Part shown: in pieces, positions 1-6,011 of the stretch
How positions within the stretch are numbered: the stretch's first letter is position 1
How the letters are laid out: the number at the start of each line of letters is the position of its first letter
NCBI GenBank assembly: GCA_022615275.1
Contig: JAKEHA010000117.1
Coordinates: 1-11,267, forward strand
Direction of reading: 5' to 3'
DNA: 11,267 nt
Source: Candidatus Latescibacterota bacterium
Lineage (GTDB): Bacteria; Krumholzibacteriota; Krumholzibacteriia; WVZY01; JAKEHA01
Notes under the pieces: model-generated
Databases searched by the model: none
What the model was told of the DNA's origin: nothing
Seen by the model: only the letters and a program-made list of their open reading frames with translations
Translations under genes and position numbers: made by a program

Positions 1-129
1 GACCGTCGAGAGGCCGCGCGAGGCCGCGTCGACCGCGCACCCCAGGCCGGTCGCACCGCCGCCCACGACCACGACGTCCCAGGGTGCCACCGCCGCGCTC
101 AGGCGCGAAAGCATCGCGTCGCGATTCAC
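1..129 (-). CDS. glpD: Aerobic glycerol-3-phosphate dehydrogenase, N-terminal fragment
   Basis: Only the first 43 codons are present; the gene runs off the left edge. The translation reads an N-terminal NRDAMLSRL segment, then WDVVVVGGGATGLGCAVDAA and SRGLSTV. This is the FAD-binding Rossmann start typical of GlpD/GlpA-type enzymes (GGGATGxG followed by DAASRGL). The family oxidises sn-glycerol 3-phosphate to dihydroxyacetone phosphate at the inner membrane and passes electrons to quinone. The GTG at 129 is preferred because it includes the NRxxML segment common in GlpD proteins; an in-frame ATG at 114 is the alternative. Neither has a clear Shine-Dalgarno sequence. The gene diverges from thyX, with about 76 bases between the starts. 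Other FAD oxidoreductases share the GxGxxG fold, but the ATGxGxAxDAASRGL context is quite specific to this family. Confidence 0.8.
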   Translation of the reverse strand, partial: MNRDAMLSRLSAAVAPWDVVVVGGGATGLGCAVDAASRGLSTV

Positions 130-167
130 ACCGCCACGGTATCGCAGCCCGCGCGAGGAGTTCCACC

Positions 168-197
168 TTGTTTTGACCCGCTCGGTTACGCTTTAAT
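168..197 (+). promoter_or_regulatory. Possible thyX promoter
   Basis: TTGTTT (168-173) and TTTAAT (192-197) are separated by 18 bases in the short divergent gap between glpD and thyX. Transcription would start at about 204, almost on the thyX ATG at 206, so the message would be leaderless or nearly so. Against this, GGAG at 198-201 is a short-spaced ribosome-binding site that would need a more upstream start. An overlapping TTGACC at 173-178 is a better -35 hexamer but is too close to any -10. Inference only. Confidence 0.3.
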
Positions 198-205
198 GGA
201 GCGCT

Positions 206-1147
206 ATGTCCAACGACACCGAAGCCACTCACGCCGAGCGGCTGGAGCGTCCCCGCGTCGAGGCGCTCGACCGCATCCTGGGCGAACCCATCAAGGTCCT
301 CGACGACGGCTTCGTGCGCGTCGTCGACTACATGGGCGCGGACGAGTCGATCGTGCAGGCCGCGCGCGTGTCGTACGGCAAGGGCACCAAGAAGGTGCTC
401 GAGGACCGGGGACTGATTCGCTACCTCCTTCGCCACCGCCACACCACGCCCTTCGAGATGTGCGAGATCAAGCTGCACGTGCGCGTGCCGATGGACTGCT
501 GGAGGCAGTGGATCCGGCATCGTTCGGCCTCCGTGAATGAGTACAGCACCCGGTACTCGATAGCGATCGACGCCGCGCAGGCGACACCGCCCGGCGAGTG
601 GCGCATGCAATCGACCGGCAACCGCCAGGGGAGCGCGGGGTTTCTCGATCCGGAAGCAGGCGCGGCTCTATCCAACGAGGAAGCCGAACTCCACAAGGAA
701 TCGCGGCGCATCTACGAAGCGCGTATCGAGAAGGGTGTGGCCCGCGAACAGGCGCGCAAGGATTTGCCGCTGTCCACCTACACCGAAGCCTACTGGAAGA
801 TCGACCTCCACAACCTGCTGCACTTCCTGGCACTGCGCATGGAAGACCACTCGCAGCTCGAGATTCGCAACTACGCGAAGTGCATCGGTGAAGACATCGT
901 CGCCAAGTGGGTGCCCTTCACGTGGGAAGCGTTCATCGACTACCGCATGAATTCGACGGCGCTCTCGGCCATCGAACGCGAGGTCGTGCGCGCGGTGGCC
1001 AAGGGCGACGCGGCACTCGCGCGCAAGATCGTCGAAGATCGCGGATGGCTCGAGCCCGCCGCGAGCGGCGGGTGGAAGCGCAATCGCGAGCGCGAGGAGC
1101 TCGAGAGCAAGTTGTCCGACCTCAACCTCGCGGTTCCCTGGAAGTAG
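206..1147 (+). CDS. thyX: FAD-dependent thymidylate synthase ThyX
   Basis: This enzyme makes dTMP from dUMP in the cytoplasm, using methylenetetrahydrofolate as the carbon donor and NADPH through FAD as the reductant. The 313-residue protein has the ThyX signature RHRSASVNEYSTR at residues 104-116, which matches RHRxxSxNExSxR. It also has the family segments ARVSYG (53-58), RHRHTTPFEM (76-85) and ALRMEDHSQLEIRNYA (209-224). It is longer than the roughly 220-residue Thermotoga type: there is a central insertion (about residues 125-165) and a C-terminal tail after about residue 250, as in many proteobacterial ThyX proteins. GGAG at 198-201 lies four bases before the ATG at 206. An overlapping ATG at 196 is in another frame. 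No thyA is seen, but the window is too small to say ThyX is the only synthase. The next gene starts 13 bases after the stop. Confidence 0.97.
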   Translation: MSNDTEATHAERLERPRVEALDRILGEPIKVLDDGFVRVVDYMGADESIVQAARVSYGKGTKKVLEDRGLIRYLLRHRHTTPFEMCEIKLHVRVPMDCWRQWIRHRSASVNEYSTRYSIAIDAAQATPPGEWRMQSTGNRQGSAGFLDPEAGAALSNEEAELHKESRRIYEARIEKGVAREQARKDLPLSTYTEAYWKIDLHNLLHFLALRMEDHSQLEIRNYAKCIGEDIVAKWVPFTWEAFIDYRMNSTALSAIEREVVRAVAKGDAALARKIVEDRGWLEPAASGGWKRNREREELESKLSDLNLAVPWK

Positions 1148-1164
1148 GCACGGTTCCGCCGTGC
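1148..1164 (+). promoter_or_regulatory. Hairpin covering the GTG start of the next gene
   Basis: GCACGG (1148-1153) and CCGTGC (1159-1164) form a perfect 6-bp inverted repeat with the 5-base loop TTCCG. It begins one base after the thyX stop codon, and the GTG start (1161-1163) of the next gene lies in the 3' arm. There is no T-run, so it is not an intrinsic terminator. It could couple translation of the downstream gene to ribosomes finishing thyX. The function is inferred; the repeat itself is directly visible. Confidence 0.4.
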
Positions 1165-1568
1165 AGGGTACGTTTCAACTCGTGGAACCCGGCGCCCTGC
1201 GGCCACACGAGGACGTCGACATGGAGCGCGTGGCGGCACTCGCGGAAGAGATCCGCACCGCGGGCGGCTTCTACCCGCCGGTCCTGATCGACGAGACGAC
1301 GCGCGTCATCCTCGACGGGCACCATCGCTGGCACGCGTCGTCGCTCTTGGGCTTCGCGTTGATTCCGTGCTACGCGGTCGATTACTTGCGCGACGACGCC
1401 ATCCGCGTCATCTCGCGGCGCACCGAGATCGCCGTCACCAAGCACGACGTGGTCGCGATGGCGCTCTCCGGGCGCGTCTATCCCTACAAGACCACGCGCC
1501 ACGTCTACGACCTGCCCGAAGCGATCGAGCCCGTGCCCCTGGACCGCCTCCTGCACGCGACCCGTTAA
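1161..1568 (+). CDS. ParB/Srx-fold protein, SerK-like (possible free-serine kinase)
   Basis: A 135-residue single-domain protein of the ParB N-terminal/sulfiredoxin fold. Visible motifs are LRPHEDVD (13-20), LDGHHRWHAS (51-60), IPCYAVDYL (68-76), TKHDVV (93-98) and a C-terminal SGRVYPYKTTRH (103-114). The combination of DGHHR with a C-terminal K-T-T-R-H segment is like the ParB-fold enzymes that phosphorylate free L-serine (archaeal SerK, staphylococcal SbnI), not chromosome-partitioning ParB: there is no helix-turn-helix DNA-binding domain. It is much shorter than archaeal SerK (about 240 residues), so the activity is uncertain. The start is GTG at 1161, with no good Shine-Dalgarno and inside a hairpin; the tight spacing suggests cotranscription with thyX. 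Serine is the main source of the methylene-THF used by ThyX, but a metabolic link is speculation. I am confident of the fold and only moderately of the kinase role. Confidence 0.75.
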   Translation: MQGTFQLVEPGALRPHEDVDMERVAALAEEIRTAGGFYPPVLIDETTRVILDGHHRWHASSLLGFALIPCYAVDYLRDDAIRVISRRTEIAVTKHDVVAMALSGRVYPYKTTRHVYDLPEAIEPVPLDRLLHATR

Positions 1569-1667
1569 CCGCCTCTTCAGTTGACAACCCGGCGTCGCTC
1601 GACGCACTCTCTCGCCGACGCACTTCGTCAACGGTTACGCTCCCGGTCGCCTGCGCGCCGGGAACCG

Positions 1668-1674
1668 AAGGAGG
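1668..1674 (+). promoter_or_regulatory. Strong Shine-Dalgarno for the LpoB-like gene
   Basis: AAGGAGG lies eight bases before the ATG at 1683 and is the best ribosome-binding site in the window. It decides the start of the LpoB-like gene: the reading frame is open upstream to an in-frame TTG at 1581, but only the ATG at 1683 has both this site and a following signal peptide. Confidence 0.85.
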
Positions 1675-1682
1675 AAATCCGC

Positions 1683-2288
1683 ATGAAGAGATACGCGCAC
1701 GCGCTCGCGCTGGCGGCGATCGTAGCCGGCAGCATGGGTTGCTCGGGAGGAAAGCAAGTCACCCGCATCGATCCCGACGAAACCGTCGACCTCTCCGGTC
1801 GCTGGAACGACACCGATTCGCGGCTGGTGTCGGAGACGATGATCGCCGACTGCATGTCGCGGCCCTGGAAGGCGAATCACATCGACAAGAAGGGCAAGCG
1901 GCCGACCATCATCGTGGGGCAGATTCGCAACAAGTCGAGCGAGCACATCGCGGTCGGCACCTTCATCGGCGACATCGAGCGCGCGTTCATCAATTCCGGC
2001 GACGCCGAAATGGTGGCGAGCGCGGAGGAGCGCGAAGAGATTCGCGGCGAGCGCGCGGACCAGCAGCAGTATTCCTCCGAGGAGACGATGAAACAATGGG
2101 GACGCGAGCACGGAGCCGACTACATGCTCTCGGGCGTCATCAACAGCATCGAGGACTCCGAGGGTGGCGAGGCGATCGTATTCTACCAAGTGGATCTCAC
2201 CTTGATCGACCTGGAGTCGAACGCGAAGGTCTGGGCGGGCCAGAAGAAGATCAAGAAGTACATCGGCCGGGGCGACTACAAGCTCTAG
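1683..2288 (+). CDS. LpoB-family lipoprotein (penicillin-binding protein activator-like)
   Basis: A 201-residue exported protein. Residues 1-20 are a signal peptide (K2, R3, a hydrophobic stretch, then GSMGC), giving lipidation at C20. The lipobox is imperfect because Ser sits at -3. The mature part has DLSGRWNDTDSRLVSETMI (36-54), MSRPW (58-62), RPTIIVGQIRNKSSEHI (73-89), a variable central stretch, then ADYMLSGVINSI (145-156) and YQVDLTLIDLESNAKVWAGQKKIKK (168-192, read in parts). This order matches the COG3417/LpoB family. E. coli LpoB is an outer-membrane lipoprotein that activates the peptidoglycan synthase PBP1b. Whether this homologue activates a penicillin-binding protein is inferred from the family. 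The gene is followed after eight bases by a COG3014-like lipoprotein gene, a pairing known in other Gram-negatives. Confidence 0.85.
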   Translation: MKRYAHALALAAIVAGSMGCSGGKQVTRIDPDETVDLSGRWNDTDSRLVSETMIADCMSRPWKANHIDKKGKRPTIIVGQIRNKSSEHIAVGTFIGDIERAFINSGDAEMVASAEEREEIRGERADQQQYSSEETMKQWGREHGADYMLSGVINSIEDSEGGEAIVFYQVDLTLIDLESNAKVWAGQKKIKKYIGRGDYKL

Positions 2289-2296
2289 CCGCCGGC

Positions 2297-3673
2297 ATGA
2301 CCTCCGGGGGTTCGACTCGACCGACGGCGCTGGTCGGAGCGCTGCTCGCGCCCGTGTGCATCGCAGCCTGCTCGAGCTACGTGTCGCACTCGGGCCGGAT
2401 TCGCGACGCGCTCATGGCCGACGACTACGAGCGCGCGCTGGCGACGATCGAGGACATCGACCACTCCAACTCGAAGCTCCTGTATCTGTACGAGAAGGGG
2501 CTGGTCCTCCACTGCCGCGGCGACTACGCCGAGTCGAGCAAGGCGTTCACGGAATCCGAGCTGGTGCTCGAAGATCTCTACACGAAGAGCGTCACCCGCG
2601 AGGCGGCGTCGCTGGCGGTCTCGGAGACCATCTCGCAGTACCGCGGCGACGCCTTCGAAGCCGTCTACGTCAACTATTACCAGATTCTCAACTATCTCGG
2701 AGTGGGCGACATCGACGGCGCGATGGTCGAGTGTCGCCGCGTCAATCGCAAGCTGCAGATGCTCCACGACGGCGGCGAGACGTACTTCACCAACGACCCC
2801 TTCGTGCAATACCTGACCGGCCTGGTCTATCAAATGGGCGGTGAGCGCGAGTCGGCGGGGGTTTCGTACCGGGTCGCCGCGGAGCTGTACGAGGGCGGCG
2901 GTTTCGCTCCCGTCACACCGCTGCCGCCGTCGTTCTTCTGCGACGCCGCCGACAACGCCTTCGCGCGCGGGGACCGCGACGAGGAGGCCGCATACGCGGC
3001 GCGCGCGCGCTGTGCGGTCGGCGCCGATACCGGGCACGTGTCGGTGCTGGTCGAGTGCGGCCAGATCGTGCGCAAGCGGGAAACCAGCGTCGTGTTGCCG
3101 ATCTTCGAGAGCGATCGCTGGACCGATAACGAGAAGTTCGCGGAAGAGCTTTCGCACCGCCACGGCGTCCACTACGGACCCCAGGTCAAGGTCAAGTACT
3201 GGCTCAAGGTGGCGCTACCCGCGCTCGAGTACCTGCCGCCGCGCTACGCGGGTGCGGTCGTGCGCGCACACCCGGTCGAGAACGGGAACCCCGTCGAGTC
3301 GCGCGCGGTGGTGGTGTCGAACCTGGACGCCCTCGCCGAGCAGGCCTTTCGCGAGAAGGAGTCGACCATGTTCGTGCGCGCGATCGTGCGCGCCATCATC
3401 AAGTATCTCGCGCACAACGCGGCGGACGACAAGGACGAAGGCCTGGGCGCGCTCGTCAACATTCTCAACATCGTCACGGAGACCGCCGACACGAGAAGCT
3501 GGTCCTCGCTCCCCAGCCGCATCTATCTTGCGCGCCTCGACCTGCCGGCCGGGCGCTACCGCATCGAGGTCGATTTTCACGGCCCCCACGATCGCAGCGC
3601 GGGATCGCTGGTCTTCGACGACGTTGCGGTGACCGCCGGCGGCCACGTTATTCGCAACGCGCGCGCGTTCTGA
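2297..3673 (+). CDS. COG3014-like TPR-type lipoprotein, partner of the LpoB-like gene
   Basis: A 458-residue protein of unknown biochemical function. Residues 1-25 are a lipoprotein signal with a good lipobox, IAAC (22-25); Ser at +2 suggests the outer membrane. Residues 34-155 form TPR-like helical repeats (YERALATIEDI, GDYAESSKAFTES). Residues 115-150 carry YRGDAFEAVYVNYYQILNYL followed by GDIDGAMVECRRVNRKL, which matches the conserved core of COG3014 proteins. The C-terminus, from about residue 410 (LDLPAGRYRIEVDFHG and on), looks like a small beta-rich domain. The ATG at 2297 follows the LpoB-like stop by eight bases with little Shine-Dalgarno, suggesting translational coupling. COG3014 genes often sit beside lpoB-type genes, so a role in cell-wall synthesis or its regulation is likely but not shown. 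I am fairly sure of the family and unsure of the function. Confidence 0.75.
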   Translation: MTSGGSTRPTALVGALLAPVCIAACSSYVSHSGRIRDALMADDYERALATIEDIDHSNSKLLYLYEKGLVLHCRGDYAESSKAFTESELVLEDLYTKSVTREAASLAVSETISQYRGDAFEAVYVNYYQILNYLGVGDIDGAMVECRRVNRKLQMLHDGGETYFTNDPFVQYLTGLVYQMGGERESAGVSYRVAAELYEGGGFAPVTPLPPSFFCDAADNAFARGDRDEEAAYAARARCAVGADTGHVSVLVECGQIVRKRETSVVLPIFESDRWTDNEKFAEELSHRHGVHYGPQVKVKYWLKVALPALEYLPPRYAGAVVRAHPVENGNPVESRAVVVSNLDALAEQAFREKESTMFVRAIVRAIIKYLAHNAADDKDEGLGALVNILNIVTETADTRSWSSLPSRIYLARLDLPAGRYRIEVDFHGPHDRSAGSLVFDDVAVTAGGHVIRNARAF

Positions 3674-3676
3674 ACG

Positions 3677-3685
3677 TGCTATGGT
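3677..3685 (+). promoter_or_regulatory. Possible extended -10 promoter for the YyaL-like gene
   Basis: TGCTATGGT fits an extended -10 (TGn followed by a hexamer with four of six consensus bases) in the 45-base gap before the YyaL-like gene. No -35 hexamer stands at the right distance. The same ten-base shape GCTATsGTCG recurs in the stronger promoter at 5911-5920. Transcription would start near 3692, 27 bases before the ATG at 3719. Weak, inferred evidence; read-through from the lipoprotein pair is equally possible. Confidence 0.3.
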
Positions 3686-3718
3686 CGGCGCGGCCGCCCG
3701 TCCCGCGGCCCGCGTACC

Positions 3719-5869
3719 ATGGCCTCCGCATTTCGCTCGTGCATCGCGCTGCTGCCCGCCGTCCTCGCTGCCTGCGGGGACGAGCCGCGCCGCTCCGAGG
3801 TCCCGATGGGTCAGAATCGCCTGGCGCTCGAACAAAGTCCCTATCTGCGACAACACGCCGACAACCCCGTCGACTGGTATCCGTGGGGCGACGAGGCCTT
3901 CGCGAAGGCGCGCGAGGAGGACAGGCCCGTGTTCCTGTCCATCGGCTACTCGACCTGTCACTGGTGCCACGTCATGGAACACGAGTCGTTCGAGGACGCC
4001 GAGGTGGCCGCGCTCATGAACCGCGCCTTCGTGTGCATAAAGGTCGACCGCGAAGAGCGTCCCGACGTGGATCACGTCTACATGACCGTGTGCCAGATGA
4101 TGACGGGCGGCGGCGGCTGGCCGCTGACCCTGCTCCTGACACCCGATCGCAAGCCGTTCTTCGCCGCGACCTACATTCCCAAGGCGGCCATGCTCTCGTT
4201 CATTCCGCGCGTCGAGGCGGCCTGGCGCGACAACCGCGATTCCGTGCTGACGGATTCGGAGCGCGTGACGCGCGCCCTCGAGAGCGCGGTAACGCCGGAG
4301 CCGGGCGACGAGCTCGGGCTGGAAGCGATTAACGACGCCTATCGCGGCTTCGCCGCGAGTTTCGACTCGACCTACGGCGGCTTCGGCTCGCGCCCGAAGT
4401 TTCCCACACCCCACAATCTCATGTTCCTTCTGCGGCACTGGAAGCGAACCGGCGACGCGGGGGCGCTCGCGATGGTCGAAAAGACGCTCGATCGAATGCG
4501 GCGCGGCGGCGTGTACGACCAGGTCGGATTCGGCTTCCACCGCTATTCGACGGACGCACAGTGGCTGCTCCCGCACTTCGAGAAGATGCTCTACGACCAG
4601 GCGCTGCTCTTGCTCGCGTACACCGAGGCCTACCACGCGACGCGCAACGACGGCTATCGGCGTACGGCGGAGGAGATCGCAGCCTACGTCATGCGCGACC
4701 TCTCGGCGCCCGAAGGCGGCTTCTATTCGGCCGAGGACGCCGACAGCGAGGGCGAGGAAGGGAAGTTCTACGTGTGGACGCTCGCCGAGCTGCGCGACGT
4801 GCTGGGAACAGACGCGGACTTCGCGGCGGAGGTGTTCGGCGTCGACGAGGACGGCAACTTCGCGGAGGAAGCGAGCGGGCACCGTTCCGGCGCGAATGTC
4901 CTGCACGTGCCGCGGCCACGGGCGGAAGCCGCGCGCGCGGCCGGCGTCTCCGAGGAGGCCTTCGTCGAGCGTCTGGAATCGGTGCGCCAACGATTGTTCG
5001 AGGCGCGCGCGGGCCGGATTCGCCCCCATCTCGATGACAAGGTCCTGACGGACTGGAACGGCCTCATGATCGCCGCGCTCTCCCGCAGCGGTCGCGTGCT
5101 CGGGCGTCCCGACCACATCGAGCGCGCGCTACTCGCCGCGCGCTTCGCGCGCGAGAAGATGACGCGCAAGAGCGGTGCGTTGCTGCATCGCTACCGCGAC
5201 GGCGACGCGGCCATCGACGGGATGCTCGACGACTACGCCTTCCTGTCCTGGGGATTGTTGGAGTTGTACGAGGCGACGTTCGATGTGTCGCATCTGTCGG
5301 AAGCGATTCGACTCACGCGACGCATGGACGAGCGCTTCGCAGCCGACGGCGGCGGCTACTTCCTGACGGAGAAGGGGAGCGACGATCTCATCGTGCGCAC
5401 GCGCGAGATCTACGACGGCGCGACACCGTCGGGCAACTCGGTCGCCATGCTGAACCTCGCGCGCATCGCGCGCTTCACGGGCGACATGCAATGGGATCGA
5501 AAGGCGCGCGCGATCGGGAGCGCGTTTGCGTCGCAGGCGTCGCGCCTTCCCATGGCGCACGCCTTTTCGATGGTCGCGGTCGACTTCCTGGTGGGGCCCA
5601 CGTTCGAAATCGTGGTGGCGGGCTCGCGCGACGGGCCCGACACGCGGGCCATGCTGGCGGCGGTCGATCGCGCGTTCGTCCCCAACAAGGTGGTCGTGCT
5701 TCGCCCGGAGGAGGATCCCAAGGCCGTGGTGGAGGTGGTGCCGTACACGCGCGAGCAGATCGCCGTGGACGGCGCGGCCACGGCGTACGTGTGCCGCAAT
5801 TTCGCGTGCGATCTTCCGACCACGAAACCCGACGACGTCGCGGTCCGGCTGGGGGCCGACATCCGCTGA
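3719..5869 (+). CDS. yyaL: YyaL/SPATA20-family protein (thioredoxin-like plus alpha/alpha barrel), probable lipoprotein
   Basis: A 716-residue member of the DUF255/YyaL family. Residues about 31-195 are the thioredoxin-like (DsbH-type) domain, with NRLALEQSPYLRQHADNPVD (33-52, exactly the family start), CHWC at 80-83 and GGGGWPL (130-136). The rest is an (alpha/alpha)6-barrel like that of N-acylglucosamine epimerases, with SRPKFPTPHNLMFLLRHW, GGVYDQVGFGFHRYSTD and WLLPHFEKMLYDQALL. It ends with the family pattern CRNFACDLPTT. The biochemical reaction is unknown. Unusually, residues 1-19 read as a lipoprotein signal ending LAAC (16-19), with Gly at +2, which would place it in the periplasm anchored to a membrane. 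The ATG at 3719 has no Shine-Dalgarno, whereas an internal ATG at 3806 has GAGG five bases upstream and would give a cytosolic protein starting exactly at the conserved region. Both forms are possible; high GC at third codon positions in 3719-3805 favours the long one. Confidence 0.92.
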   Translation: MASAFRSCIALLPAVLAACGDEPRRSEVPMGQNRLALEQSPYLRQHADNPVDWYPWGDEAFAKAREEDRPVFLSIGYSTCHWCHVMEHESFEDAEVAALMNRAFVCIKVDREERPDVDHVYMTVCQMMTGGGGWPLTLLLTPDRKPFFAATYIPKAAMLSFIPRVEAAWRDNRDSVLTDSERVTRALESAVTPEPGDELGLEAINDAYRGFAASFDSTYGGFGSRPKFPTPHNLMFLLRHWKRTGDAGALAMVEKTLDRMRRGGVYDQVGFGFHRYSTDAQWLLPHFEKMLYDQALLLLAYTEAYHATRNDGYRRTAEEIAAYVMRDLSAPEGGFYSAEDADSEGEEGKFYVWTLAELRDVLGTDADFAAEVFGVDEDGNFAEEASGHRSGANVLHVPRPRAEAARAAGVSEEAFVERLESVRQRLFEARAGRIRPHLDDKVLTDWNGLMIAALSRSGRVLGRPDHIERALLAARFAREKMTRKSGALLHRYRDGDAAIDGMLDDYAFLSWGLLELYEATFDVSHLSEAIRLTRRMDERFAADGGGYFLTEKGSDDLIVRTREIYDGATPSGNSVAMLNLARIARFTGDMQWDRKARAIGSAFASQASRLPMAHAFSMVAVDFLVGPTFEIVVAGSRDGPDTRAMLAAVDRAFVPNKVVVLRPEEDPKAVVEVVPYTREQIAVDGAATAYVCRNFACDLPTTKPDDVAVRLGADIR

Positions 5870-5888
5870 CGCCGTCCCGGTTTCCCCC

Positions 5889-5918
5889 TTGACACGAACT
5901 TTCCAAAAACGCTATCGT
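5889..5918 (+). promoter_or_regulatory. Sigma70-type promoter before the oxidase operon
   Basis: A perfect -35 hexamer, TTGACA (5889-5894), is followed after 18 bases by TATCGT (5913-5918), or after 17 bases by CTATCG. The predicted transcription start is near 5925, leaving about 87 bases of leader before the SCO start. This is the best -35 in the window. Its predicted start falls at the left edge of the palindrome at 5928-5951. Confidence 0.6.
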
Positions 5919-5927
5919 CGCCCCATT

Positions 5928-5951
5928 GCTTTGTGAATCCTCGCACAAAGC
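5928..5951 (+). promoter_or_regulatory. Crp/Fnr-type palindromic operator (candidate)
   Basis: GCTTTGTG (5928-5935) and CACAAAGC (5944-5951) are perfect inverted repeats around an 8-base centre. Read as a Crp-type site the core is TGTGA-N6-GCACA, one base away from the consensus TGTGA-N6-TCACA. The symmetry extends outward to 5925-5954 if one T-G mismatch is allowed, so an RNA hairpin is also possible. The centre (5939.5) lies about 14 bases downstream of the first promoter's start, a repressing position. It is also about 42-44 bases upstream of a start expected from the second -10 at 5971-5976, a class II activator position. No T-run follows, so it is not an intrinsic terminator. Confidence 0.5.
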
Positions 5952-5964
5952 GATTCCCAGTTGC

Positions 5965-5976
5965 GATAATTATAAC
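5965..5976 (+). promoter_or_regulatory. Second, activator-dependent -10 region (candidate)
   Basis: GATAAT (5965-5970) and TATAAC (5971-5976) each match five of six bases of the -10 consensus within an AT-rich patch (5961-5982) that stands out from the GC-rich surroundings. No good -35 lies 16-18 bases upstream, as expected for a promoter that needs an activator bound at the palindrome next to it. Transcription would start near 5982, about 30 bases before the SCO start. Confidence 0.4.
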
Positions 5977-6011
5977 TAAATCAACGGCTTCCGCATGGCA
6001 CCCGGGCGAGG

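Noticed and set aside
1161..1568. Chromosome-partitioning ParB
   Set aside because: Only the ParB/Srx fold is present; there is no helix-turn-helix or dimer domain, no parA and no parS-like site nearby.
1581..1586. TTGACA as a -35 for the LpoB-like gene
   Set aside because: No acceptable -10 hexamer stands 16-19 bases downstream, so it may be chance; the lipoprotein genes may be read from thyX or from an unseen promoter.
183..1641. A shared 10-mer, CGGTTACGCT, upstream of thyX (183-192) and of the LpoB-like gene (1632-1641), possible common regulatory element
   Set aside because: Ten-base matches arise by chance many times in an 11-kb GC-rich window; distances to the start codons differ (13 and 41 bases) and no -35 fits either copy.
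3215..5116. Long open frame of 633 codons on the - strand opposite the COG3014-like and YyaL-like genes
   Set aside because: High-GC antisense shadow: it spans two well-supported + strand genes, has no recognisable motif and low-complexity Arg/Ala/Gly/Val composition.
5850..5890. G-run and C-run around the YyaL-like stop as a terminator stem
   Set aside because: The runs (5851-5855 and 5884-5888) are about 28 bases apart with no further pairing and no T-tract.
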